Assembly: GCF_003473485.1 (NCBI RefSeq)
Contig: NC_053045.1
Coordinates: 41,954,494 to 42,018,493 of the forward strand
Direction: 5' to 3'
DNA from: Medicago truncatula
Lineage: Eukaryota > Streptophyta > Magnoliopsida > Fabales > Fabaceae
Length of the DNA stretch: 64,000 nucleotides
Shown: piece by piece, positions 47,386 through 58,230 of the stretch
Numbering within the stretch: the stretch's first letter is position 1
Layout: every line of letters starts with the position of its first letter
The notes under the pieces: model-generated
What the model saw: only the letters and a program-made list of their open reading frames with translations
Told to the model about the DNA's origin: nothing
Databases searched by the model: none
Made by a program: the position numbers and the translations under genes

Positions 47386-47726
47386 ATATGAAAATAATCA
47401 TTCTTTTTTTTTTTTAATCAAAGAGGTCGGTAGTTGAGAGCTAACAAAACCCCCAAAATATATATAAAAAGAAACATAAGGAAACAAACAAAGGAGGAGA
47501 TTAGGCCAATGCATAATATATGCAAGGTTCGGGGTTCAAACCTCGACCACCACCAAAATAAATAAAAAATTCTAAAAGTTGGCAAGCCAGACTTGTCGTG
47601 CAAGAAACTATCCTTAATAAACAAAGGAACATCAAAACAAATAGAAATTGATGAAAGAGATACAATATGATTGGCTAAAGCATCATCTACTTTATTTCCT
47701 TCTCTAAAATATGAAAATAATCATTC
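47386..47726 (-). mobile_element. Truncated LINE with 18-bp target-site duplication and a nested SINE
   Basis: Body 47404-47708. Exact flanks ATATGAAAATAATCATTC at 47386-47403 and 47709-47726. Poly(T) at the left marks a minus-strand tail. The minus strand encodes REGNKVDDALANHIVSL and FDVPLFIKDSFLHDK, the end of the LINE RNase H region. At 47505-47565 a SINE piece (AATGCATAATATATGCAAGG, GGGGTTCAAACCTCGAC) of the 38575 type interrupts it. Confidence 0.85.
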
Positions 47727-48269
47727 AAACATATAAATTACATCATCTAAACTACTATAATAAATCAATATGACATTCAAAATAAAAACTTCATGAGTTA
47801 TGAATTAACCAACTCTCATAAATATTATAAATATGAGACTAAAATCATGAAGCAAAAGTAATAAAATTAATTTTTTTTCCACTATTGAAGGAGAAAATTG
47901 ACTCTGAATTATATAAATAAAAAGAAGTGTCCCTAAAAAAAAGTAAAAAAAAGAGTTTCTTTTTAATACATAAACCTCACAGGTCAACCCGTCACCGTCT
48001 CGCTTTCTGGCAGCTTAGGCGGAGCATGCACCCTACCATTGTTAGGTTGAAAATCTAAACTCATCCCGCTAAAAAATGCACGTTAAACAGGTCAATCTAA
48101 CGGATTCAACCCATTTTATCATCCCTAACTATAGATGGTTAATGTAATTAACAATCTGATATTTATTAAACATGCATTAATAAAATTAACCATGATTTTT
48201 TTTTTTGACAAAAAGTTAACCATGATTTTAAATGTCATTAACTATATTTTAAATTGTATGTGGATAAAT

Positions 48270-48541
48270 ATTCATATATACATACTCGAAATAAAAAAAA
48301 TTGTATATATGTTAACTGTCCAAATTATGTTCAAACGTGTTCAAATATAAACATGATATTCGTTAGTCATTATTTGAGTTCAAATATACAATTGAAAAAT
48401 TGTGATTCATATATACATACTCAAAATAAAAAAAAATGTATATATGTTAACCATCCAAATTATGTTTAAATGTGTTCAAATATAAACATGATATTCGTTA
48501 GTCATTATTTGAGGTCAAATATACAATTGAAAAATTGTGAT
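48270..48541. repeat. Tandem duplication, two copies of about 135 bp
   Basis: The copies start ATTCATATATACATACTC at 48269 and 48405 and are over 90 percent alike by eye, including AACATGATATTCGTTAGTCA in both. Likely a recent event. Confidence 0.85.
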
Positions 48542-48924
48542 TAATAATGTTTAAAATCATTGTTAGTTGTTTTCGAGTGAACGTTTAATGAGTTGTGACT
48601 CCTTATTATATTAATAAATTATTTATTGAACATAATTAATTATATCTAAACTACATTAATCGTCAAATTTGATGTTAAATTTTGTATGATAATAACACAC
48701 TTCTTTTTTCATACTCTAAAACTTCCCCATCTTGCTCAAAAAAAAAAAAAAAAAACTTCCCCATCAATTTAATTTTCCAAAGAATTTATCGCACAGGTTT
48801 TTTTTAGGGGATCACAAAGTTAATTCATCAAAAATATAAAATAGTTATTAAGTCTTTCTTTTTTTCTTCAAAAAAAAAAGTCGTCCTTTTTTAATCTCAT
48901 TTCGGTCCTTTTTAAGAAACAATA

Positions 48925-49165
48925 TGATAATATTTTACAAAAGTCATTTGAAAATGTTTAAAATTGGAAAAATAACGATTGCCTTTTTTTGACCAAAAAT
49001 AATATGACAACATTTTGCAAAAATCATTTGAAAATCTTTAAAATTGGAATAATAATAATTCTTTTTTTTTTTACCAAAAATAATATGACGACATTTTGAA
49101 AAAAAATCATTGGAAAATCTTTAAAATTGGAAAAATAATAATTGTCCTTTTTTCTTTACCTAAAA
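48925..49165. repeat. Tandem repeat, three copies of about 75 bp
   Basis: Each copy holds AATATGAYRACATTTTG, ATCATTTGAAAATCTTTAAA and AATTGGAAWAATAAT words, at about 48930, 49005 and 49080. Confidence 0.75.
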
Positions 49166-49284
49166 TAATTGTGTCTTATAAAAATACAAATAAGCAATCA
49201 ATTTATTTTTCAATATTTTTCTAAACTAACAATAATTTATAAATAGAGAGAAAAATAATAAGTAAGAATTTTAAAATATATTCC

Positions 49285-49500
49285 GTGTGAACATGAAGCA
49301 ACCAATGAGAAACAACCTTTTAAGGAATTTTCCAATTTTGACATGAGATAACCAATGGGAAATGAGCTTTGACAAGTTTTCCTATTTGGGCATGAAGTAA
49401 CCAATAGCACACAAAGGTTTGACGTGTTTTCCTTTTATTGTATGAAAGTCTCTTATAAAAGGGCCTAAATCTAACTTCAATCATGCATGTTCAAATTATT
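49285..49500 (+). promoter_or_regulatory. Orphan promoter-like region: three CCAAT repeats and a TATA box
   Basis: Three tandem diverged repeats contain ACATGAAGCAACCAATGAGA, ACATGAGATAACCAATGGGA and GCATGAAGTAACCAATAGCA (49292-49410), followed by CTCTTATAAAAGGGCC (about 49450) and a CATGCATG word (49483). Only a 15-codon open frame follows (from 49532), so the transcript, if any, is non-coding or belongs to a transposon LTR. Confidence 0.4.
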
Positions 49501-50480
49501 CAAACTAAAAATCATGTAAGCTCAAGGAGAAAGATGCAAGTTGATGAGGTGTATGAGGTTACGATAGCCTCTTTGATATGATCTTCGCCAAGCCTTTGAG
49601 TGTGCGAAAGAGAAGACCATCTTCAATCCATTCTACGATCCTAGGTTTTGTATCTTGCTCCTAACGGTTTTGATGAGGTATATACAACCTGATCAACTTA
49701 GTATAGGTTCTCATACTTCTCACTTTTGAGGAGAACGTAGAATAGGAATATGAAATTGTTGGTAAATTAAGAATAGAAATTGTGAAATAAAAGAATACAC
49801 ACAAATGTTTAACTCTTCATTTTGTTTGAGAGTATTTTATGTTTTAACCACAGTTTTATTGTTTAAATATTAATCTTGCCTAAAGATGGAGTTTTATGTT
49901 TAACTTGCTTTTAAAAACTCAATGAGATATTGTTATCTAACCCTCGTGGTGACTTCATTTTTTTTCTTCTTCTAGGAATCATCTCCTAATCAATGTACCT
50001 TTTGGAGGATGGATCAGAGTCGAGCCTAATAAATTTTGAATTGATTTTAAATGATTTATTCAAAGTTTGACACGTATTAAGGTAAAATTTCTATAAAATC
50101 TTCGCCACTTGAGAAAATAACTTTATACTACTCTCTCTTAAATACGAGGGTATTATACTCTCCCTATGTGTTACTCATGGACTCACTTACCCATCATATT
50201 AAGTCCACACACAACGACTTTTATGTGAAGGGCCTTGTGTGTGGGTTTACTATGATATGCAAGTGAGGTAATGAATTTCTCGTAAGAAGAGTGCTTCATT
50301 TTTAACTACTTTTTAGTGTCGTTGCCTCGTTGAGATTTCACGTTAAACATAGTTGAGTGAATAAATATAATCTTTTCTCCATCGGCATCAAAGACTTGAT
50401 AAAGATTAGAATACACATAATACTATGAACTCATAGTTATTTGAGTATTCAATTAATCCAAAACCTTTAATCTTTATGAT
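49501..50480. other. Intergenic region
   Basis: No coding region supported. 50095-50345 has text like a transcribed repeat (GGGCCTTGTGTGTGGG), not assignable. Confidence 0.4.
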
Positions 50481-51048
50481 TAAATTTAGGTTAAAATGTG
50501 GTTTTGGGCCCTGTAGAATGACGATTTTGTGTTCTGGTCCATGCAAAAAAAAAACTTTTGAAATATGTCCCTACAAAAAAATTTGTTTTTTAAAAAGTCT
50601 CAAGGCCCACTTTTCTTGCTGATTTGGGAGGTTTTTGCTTTGGTGTCACGTGCTGATTGTACCCATTTGTACATGTGGTGCACACATGGCTTTTAACTTT
50701 TTTATATATCTTTTTAATAAAAATCATAAGGGAAAAATCATTTCTAACTTTCTTTATCTTCCTCTCCTCCTCTTCTTCATCTTCATCATATCTTCATACA
50801 TTCATCATAAAAAAAAAAAAACACAATTTAAAAAAAAAAATTAAAATGATAATTTTGAAACATTCATCAAGCAAACACATAAATAAAAATTGAAAAAAAC
50901 AACCAAAATCTTTTACTATGAAATACTGATGCAAAACAGCAAAGAGTAATTTCATCAAAATCCAAATCCATCCCCTCTAATGGTGTTTTCTGGTGAAGAA
51001 GAAGAGGTTGTTGCTCTTATGGGTAATGGTTCCGGGGAAGGTGACAGA

Positions 51049-51400
51049 ATGACGCCCCTATTCCACAACTTCGATTTGCCTTCTTTGAAGTGGGGGAATC
51101 GATTTTCCCTCAAGTGTCAAGATTTTTGACAACGAAGATGATAAGTCGACAGAGTCACCACCAGAGAATAAGATGAGAAAAATGAGAATCGGAGGTGGTC
51201 ATGATGAAATCGATGTTATGCGTGAAAGGTTGTTGGTTGATATGAAGTTTGAAGATGAAAAGATAAAATATGCGATTTTGAAGGAAAAAGAGATTGATGG
51301 TAGTGGCGATGGGGGAGAAGGGTCACCGGCAGTTAGAGAGAAGGTGTGGAATTTCAGAACAAGGAAAGATATGCTGGAAAGAGTGGAAAGAGATTGTTGA
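51049..51400 (+). pseudogene. Captured DUF1639-like fragment, left arm
   Basis: Open pieces in more than one frame: LFHNFDLPSLKWGNRFSLKC ending in a TGA at about 51129, then from 51173 a 75-codon frame with DEIDVMRERLLVDMKFEDEK and WNFRTRKDM. The two pieces are collinear with the right arm copy. Confidence 0.55.
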
Positions 51401-51418
51401 AGATTGATGAACATCATT

Positions 51419-51830
51419 CTAGATAGGAAAGAGAAAGGTTTCATTCCAACAACCTCTTTCCTCTCTCCCCAGCAAACCTTTCCTTGTCCTAAAATTCCAT
51501 GCCTTCTCTCCCGCCTCTGATGACCTTTCTCCACCATCACCAGCACCACCATTCACTTGCTCCTTCATAATGGCATCTTTTATCTTTTCAGCTTCAACCT
51601 TCAGATCAAGCAGCAACCTTTCACACACATCATTGATCTCATCATCACCACCATCGATTATCAATCTGCTCATCTTATTCTTCGGTAACGACACCATCGA
51701 CGGATCGTCGTCGTTGTCAGAAATCTTTTGACATTGAGGTAACGTTGATTCGCCCACTTCAAATAAGGTAAATTGAAGTTGTGAAAGTGAGCTTCATTCT
51801 TCCACTTTCACCTGAACCATACCCATAACA
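51419..51830 (-). pseudogene. Captured DUF1639-like fragment, right arm
   Basis: A 112-codon minus-strand frame (51757-51419) holds MSRLIIDGGDDEINDV, CERLLLDLKVEAEKIKDA and AWNFRTRKG; the HNFNLPYLKWANQRYL piece lies just upstream in another frame (about 51800-51740). It mirrors the left-arm copy. Confidence 0.55.
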
Positions 51831-52208
51831 GCAACACCCTATAGTTCTTTCACTAGAAAAAAAAACCATTGGAGAGGATGGATTTGTCTTTTGAGGAAAC
51901 AACTTTTTTCTCTTTTGCATCAATATTTCATGATAAAAGATTTTGGCATTTTTTCAATCTATTGTTTATGTGTTAGCTGATGAATGTTTCAAAATGATCA
52001 TTTTAATTTATTTTTTAATTTTTTAATTTGGGTTTTTTATGATGAATGTATGAAGATATTATGAAGAAGAGGAGGAGGGAGGAAGATGAAGAAAGTTAGA
52101 AATTACTTTTCCCCTTTTTTAATTTTATCAAAAAGATTTATAAAATGCTATAAAATAGTTAAAACCGTCGTTCTAGAAGGACCAAAACATATTTTAGTCT
52201 CAAATTTA

Positions 52209-54825
52209 TGTGTTCATGCTACAATTAAGGATTATGAAGTGTATCTATTGAGTTTACAAAAAAAAAAAATCTTCATTATATTTGCCACGTCGTTGTCTAA
52301 TATATTTTCTAAATTGAAACATCTCAATTCTTAACATCTATATTAGATCATGGCTATGATTAGCGGCAAACTTTGGTGTTCAATTTTTATCTTTTTGATT
52401 GGTATATTACTCTTGGCTATGATTAGCACTCCTCTTTTACGGTTTTGATTTAATTCATTCACTTACCCAAAAATTTCACAATAGGTTTTTTATATTCTTT
52501 ATGTTAAGAAATTACTCACAACAAGAAGTGTGTGGTTCAATAATATACTGTTGGATCATTTAAAAGAAGTTAAGGGTTCATATTTGTTGATAACAAAAGA
52601 GTAGCACCTATACTTTCACTCAACCCATATGCTCTTTTTGTTTTCACAACAAAACCTTCCATGTTCGTTCACTTGCAGGTTTATGGATGTTGTTTGGGAG
52701 AGAATATATGAATCTTGAAAGCGATTTTTGTGCAAGGAAAGCTATAGAAAACAATTACATTCATGACATGGACAAGACCGTTCATTCATTCATTCATTAG
52801 GTTTCAAATAGATGTCTTGGATGTTGGAACTTTTGTCTCTCCTTTCTCCACTGCATATCTAAATATGTTTTGGGATAGTTGTCTTTGCTTATTTTACTTT
52901 TGTATTCCATGAAATTGTTTTAGGATTTTTTTTTTTTTATTATCAATCCTTGACACTTGATTAGAAATAAATAGAGAAAAAAATATGACTAGGAGGAGGG
53001 AGATTGTGCAGGGAAGGATGTCATCGATGAGAATATAAGAGAACAACAAAGCATTTATTTATTCACGATTTTGGTAAAAATTAATAAATTAGATTTCTCG
53101 TGAATCCATGAATTTAATTAATACTAAATTTAATTAAAAAAAATTGAGTCCTATTTTCATCCTTTGAAAAATATACAAGTGTCATATCATTTAATTAGTC
53201 TTAAAAGTCTTAAAAATCTTTTGATGTCAAAAAATAAGCTAGTTGACAGATATTGTTATGATTTCACGGAGCAAGTAATTATGGAGAAGGAGAGTACTGA
53301 TTGAAGCAAGGGATGCATATAAAAAAGATAATATTGAGTTAATTTTGTGTAGATATTATGATGCATCAAAAGTATTTTGTAAGATTCTGATGTATTTAAT
53401 TCTATCTGACTGAATTATATTGTTAGCTAGGTTCTTCTAATTGTCCCTTATCTGATGGTAATTCATACAGGGACTAAGTTGAATCTCACTATTTCTCTCA
53501 AGGATTAAAATGGATCTTCGCTCAAAAAATTAAACAAATTTTCCAACGTACCCATGTCTATCCATCTATACTATATAAAAAAAATAAAGTAAATTATTTT
53601 ACATTGAACGTCAATGTTTTACTTTCAAAATTTTCTGAAGCAAACCATTACGAGAAATAATGTCTAAAGTGGCACCTTTTTAGCAACATTGCTTTCATTT
53701 TGTGTTTTGTTGGATAAATTTTTAGTAGTGTTTTTTCAGTTTTATAATATTTATGTCATCTAAATTTCAATTTTAATATTTATTTGTATATTTCAAAATT
53801 TGGAAAAGAATTATGTTAGTATAACACCCAAACTCATTTTTAATAAAAATTACCAGAACAATGCGACTTAGAATGCAAACCAAATGTTACTTGAATCTTT
53901 TTTTATTAAAGACTTGAAAGGAAATGGCTATAAAAACATCACCTTATAAACATGGTGATTATGAAACTCATTATCATATATAAAACTATTTTGATATGGC
54001 TTTTACAAAGCCCGCGCCACAACAAATCCTGCAATGAACCAATCTAATCAAGATTCCTTCTCTTGTCAATAGGCTTGGAAATAGACTTCTCCATCACAAA
54101 AAAGTGCATTCTCAACCCCCAAAGAAAAATTTGTGCAACTTTTACAAGTATATCTTAAGGAACTCCTTGTTCCTAATTCCACAGTTGGAAACAATGGCAA
54201 TGACATGAACCATCTTTAGCTAAATCCTCCAACTAAACTTCAACTTGGTTATTTCAGCAACCAACAAATGAAACAACTGAATCAACCGTTGGATTTTAAG
54301 GATTAACCTTAATCAATAATTAAAATAATAAAATATTAACTCTTAATTAATTCTAATTATAATATTGCACTAAATAAAATGATATTTATTAATGAGTTGT
54401 AATTTGAAACAGATTGTGATGGTTTTGACCGTTTCTCATACTGTCAGTTAAAATCCAATTAGTTGAGGTTAAACCTTTCATTTCATGGTGTTTCTTAGTT
54501 TCGTTTGAAGTGGAAAAAGTAATTTTCGAATAATAAAAAGGAGAAGTTTTTTGACGAAAAATAAAGAGGATAAGTGTTGATTAAAATACAAATCTTATCT
54601 CCTTTTCAGGCTTTCATTTTTATGATTTTACGTTCTCACACGAGATCTTAGTCAACGATCTGACAATGAAAGCATAGCCTGATTGAGATTTGAATATTTA
54701 ATTACAGTCCATAAATATGATTATGATTTTGCATCACTCTCCTAAATATTTGGCAAGATATATTTCATGTTTCTTTATTGTTTGGATTACCATCACGTAG
54801 TTTTCATTTGTTCAGTTCAACCGCT
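52209..54825. other. Intergenic region
   Basis: No gene supported. At 52678-52800 an exon-like piece (AG acceptor, then LWMLFGREYMNLESDF in an open frame to a TAG) is too short to name. The remainder is AT-rich without clear elements. Confidence 0.4.
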
Positions 54826-54834
54826 TAATACTTT

Positions 54835-55140
54835 ATGGGTGTGTTTGTTTCAAGTTATAATTGTTGATTCCCGGAAATAAAATGATAGGAATGTATATGT
54901 CTATGTTTGTTACAAGTTTACTAAATTTTATTCCAGGGTATAAAATGTTCCTGGGAATAGAAAAAATTTCCCAAGAAAAATGGTGGGAATAAAGTTCCCA
55001 TGGAGATGGGAATAAATTCATAAATAGTTTTCCTATTATAATCCCTATTTTTATGGTTCCTTGGAATATTATAAAGCTAACCAAACATATTTTTTCTAAA
55101 TTCCTTGGAATAAAATTCCCATCTTTATATTCCAAGGAAT
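54835..55140. mobile_element. Repeat with TTCCCATGG-type inverted words
   Basis: It begins GGGTGTGTTTGTTTCAAG and is built from inverted copies of GGGAATAAA / TTTATTCC, with CCAAACATA near the right. The style is that of a hAT- or Harbinger-like MITE; boundaries and target duplication are not clear. Confidence 0.4.
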
Positions 55141-55389
55141 GTTAGCTTTTACAAGTCAATAAGTCATTTCTTTTGTAAAAAGAAACAAAAAAGTCATTTA
55201 TATCCGTCTCCAAAAGAAATAAGAAAAAACCATTTCTATGCGTCTATCCGCAAGATTTAGCCTTTAGTATGACCTATAAAAGAAAACAAAAGGAAGGGGG
55301 AAGAGGAAGAGAATGATGTATAGATGGATGGATGTTGAATAACCCCTAATTTAAAAGAAAGGATTTTACAATCTCATCGGTCAATTATT

Positions 55390-55915
55390 TTGTATATACA
55401 ACTGTTGGTGGATGTAGATGCAGTGAGTACAATATAGAAACTAGGGTTTAGACTGTTTATGTAATGCTTTGAGAATGATCTCAAGCGAGGTATTTATAGT
55501 CCTTTGTGAGCTTGTTTTTGCGTGACTTAAGCCCCAAGCAAGATGGGTCTTAAGACATTTTACTAAACTCCAGATGCTTCTAGAACCTAGTTGAGGCGGC
55601 GCATCTTGGAGGATGCGTCCTGGCCTCAAGAGCCCTTTTGAAGGGCGCCTGAACCTTTCTAGATGGCAGTCAAGCCCTAAGGAATATATTGACGGTCCAC
55701 AGCCCCCAAAGCACAAGTTGTGGGGACAAGGCGAAGTGATTAATCTATGAGGTTGATTATTTGTATGAGCTATCTGCCCTTAATTTTAGACTCTTGCTAC
55801 GGGGCGGTGTCCTTCGGGGGGAACACGTCCAGGCTTCAGAGAGCCTTTTGGGGGGCCACATGAGCTTTTCTAGAGAGTGTTTGATCCTTTAGGAATATAT
55901 TGACGGTCCAATGAA
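55390..55915 (-). mobile_element. LTR-like remnant with a diverged tandem repeat
   Basis: A GC-richer island. The minus strand has a TATA-like GGACTATAAATACCTCG (55486-55502) followed by CTAAACCCTAG, as in the promoter part of an LTR. Two diverged copies of about 95 bp (55610-55705 and 55808-55912) each end GGAATATATTGACGGTCCA. No TG...CA ends or flanking duplication were found. Confidence 0.4.
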
Positions 55916-58230
55916 TTATGTTTATTATTCGATCATGCTGGTAGAGATCATAAAATCAATAGCAATAAGTCTCGTTTGAATTAAAAGGCTCGTGCACGTA
56001 ACATTTAAAAATAAAAGCACATATAACACAACTAAAATAAGAGACTCAATTGATTTTCCAATAAATCTCCACAAGCAGAAGATTTGACTGAGATTTTGAA
56101 GATGAAAAATTGCTCTTCAACTATCAATAGGTTTAGCTAGTGCATTTATAACACGACTAGAATAACCCTCATTTTATATTTATCCTTCTTTTGAATCCTA
56201 AAAAACTTATTTGCTCAATCCCGCATGAGCATAGAGCCCATTGTTGTCTTAGGTTCTTGGAAAGTTTGAATCTCAATGACTAAGAATTAACGATTGACAC
56301 AACAATAAACTATAGACTATCTCTATTCCAAAATTTTCAAATCTAATATCTATTTGGTACCCCTCAACTCACCAAAAGAGTTGTCCAAGCCCCCTCCTTG
56401 AGACAATCTCATCATCAATCAATTAAAGATTAAATTATACTAAAGGAACAAACATGTCCCATGTTCATCATCATATTGACAAGATTCTCAACAAATTATA
56501 CACATAGCAAACATGAACAACACATACAAATTTTAGCTAGATTTTGGAAACCAAACAAAATACAAATTAGTCCAAAAATATAATAGTAACTTTTGATGTC
56601 TTGGTGGGTGGTGGTTGGCTTTTTGGCCAAACCCATTTTGACGCGTAGAATAATTGGTGGCATTTTCTTGTTCCATTCAAATTCATGCCATGATGGAAAA
56701 CTACTAACCAGTTGGCTAGTCTTTGAAAGAATCTTTCTTAAGGTATAATTTCTAGGTGGGTCATGACTTGGTAGATGCTTTACATAAATGTAAGGTATTA
56801 TTTTAATAAAATAAAAATTACCTGCCATGTGATTTTCTATTCTTCATGTTTACAAACAGATGTAACATATAGAATATATTGTCAAGATTTTACGAAATTG
56901 GACCAAATATTTAAATTGTGGTAGTTGGTTGGGATAAGCTGAACCTGGTTTTAGAAGATATATAGAATTAAAGATAACAAAGAGAGATTCTATCATTTGC
57001 ATTTCACCAAACAAACAACGTGTCTCATAATTATTATAAATGAATATATCACTGTGGGCTCCTTCATTATTTTGTTTGCAAGATTCTCCACTACAATTTT
57101 GCTTGGAGAAAGTGACTTTTTTGTCATGCTTGAATCTTGAATGGGTAAGTAAATAGCTGGTTTTTTTTTTTTTTTTTTTCACCCTTTAGGGTTACGTAAA
57201 AGGACAAAATGATGTTTAAATTTCAAACTTTTGACTAAGTAATAGTGAATGCAATCATATTTTATTGGAAATTTTCAATTAGAAAAAGCATCCAATTTCC
57301 ATTCTAAATTGATCAGTAGTATAGTTATAAACAATTGACAATTTCCTTCCTGGATTATACCCCCAAATTATGTTGATTCTCCATTATAGATGAAGATTGT
57401 AACATCTTCTATTCTTTAAGAAAGGAAAAAAAAATACATTATCATCTTTAGTTCTAAGTAGTTGGTGAAAAAAGCTACTGAAATCAGTGAAAATAAAATT
57501 TCCAGAATTTTGCTATAGAAATTTCATAATTTTAACAAATTATCATCGTCGAAGATCATCAATTTCACAAGTGATAGATAGAGTAGGATTAAGAGAAGAT
57601 AATGGATCCTCTACGGTTGTAGTATGAAGTTCCTACTATGAGAACCGATACTCTTTCTAAATCAAACAGTCCCTACAAGGCTACAACCCTACAATGAAGA
57701 AAGGTAAGAGTGACAGATTTTGCCCTTAAAGGCCTTTTTTTTGACAGATTACAACGAGAGCCAGAGCACAAAATGGAAATAACATAAATGTTTCCTGTTC
57801 AGTGTCTTTGAGAAAAAACCACGACAGGAAAACACAAAGGTAATCTAGAAAAAGAGTGATTAATCATGACAAGACATCTCTGAAATTTGTGAAGTGGTTT
57901 ATATGTGTAAATAATACTGTAAGAGACTAACATCCACAAAAACATAACATTGGACTAATAATATCTCTTCTGGGGCATTCACTTGTGACAAAAACAAATG
58001 AAAGAATTATTATAGATAAAAATGACCTGATTCTTATCGTGGAATGTAGGATTAATAAAATTATAATTCATAGTCTCAAATCAAATCTCTAGTATAAAAG
58101 TCAAGATAAACCTTCAAAAAATTCCAATAGCCTCTTCTATGTATTCATGTATTATTCTCATTGTATGTAGTTGTAAAACTCCTCCCATGTATACTTTTAT
58201 CTGCAAAATTCATGGTGGAGAGAGTATATC
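55916..58230. other. Intergenic region and 3' flank of the HHO gene
   Basis: No gene supported. Two 110-codon minus-strand open frames (56496-56828 and 56850-57182) have no domain, low-complexity composition and no neighbours in frame. A poly(T) run of about 20 lies at 57160-57180. The right end probably includes the HHO 3' untranslated part. Confidence 0.45.

Larger units (their letters stand above)
50489..52201. mobile_element. Pack-MULE-like hairpin element carrying DUF1639-like gene pieces
   Basis: The two ends, GGTTAAAATGTGGTTTTGG and, inverted, GACTAAAATATGTTTTGG, and nearly the full 0.8-kb arms are inverse copies of each other, with the turn at about 51395-51445. AAATTTA flanks both ends (50482-50488, 52202-52208), a possible short duplication. 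Each arm contains the same captured protein-coding text: HNFDLPSLKWGNRF in the left arm (51070-51120, plus) and HNFNLPYLKWANQR in the right arm (minus), followed in each by ERLL.D.K.E.EKIK and WNFRTRK. The motif pair F.LP.LKWG and W.LRTR is that of plant DUF1639 proteins (from memory). Stops and frame changes break both copies. Confidence 0.75.

Noticed and set aside
56496..57182. Two adjacent 110-codon minus-strand frames
   Set aside because: No domain, biased composition, and no splice sites that would join them or a neighbour.
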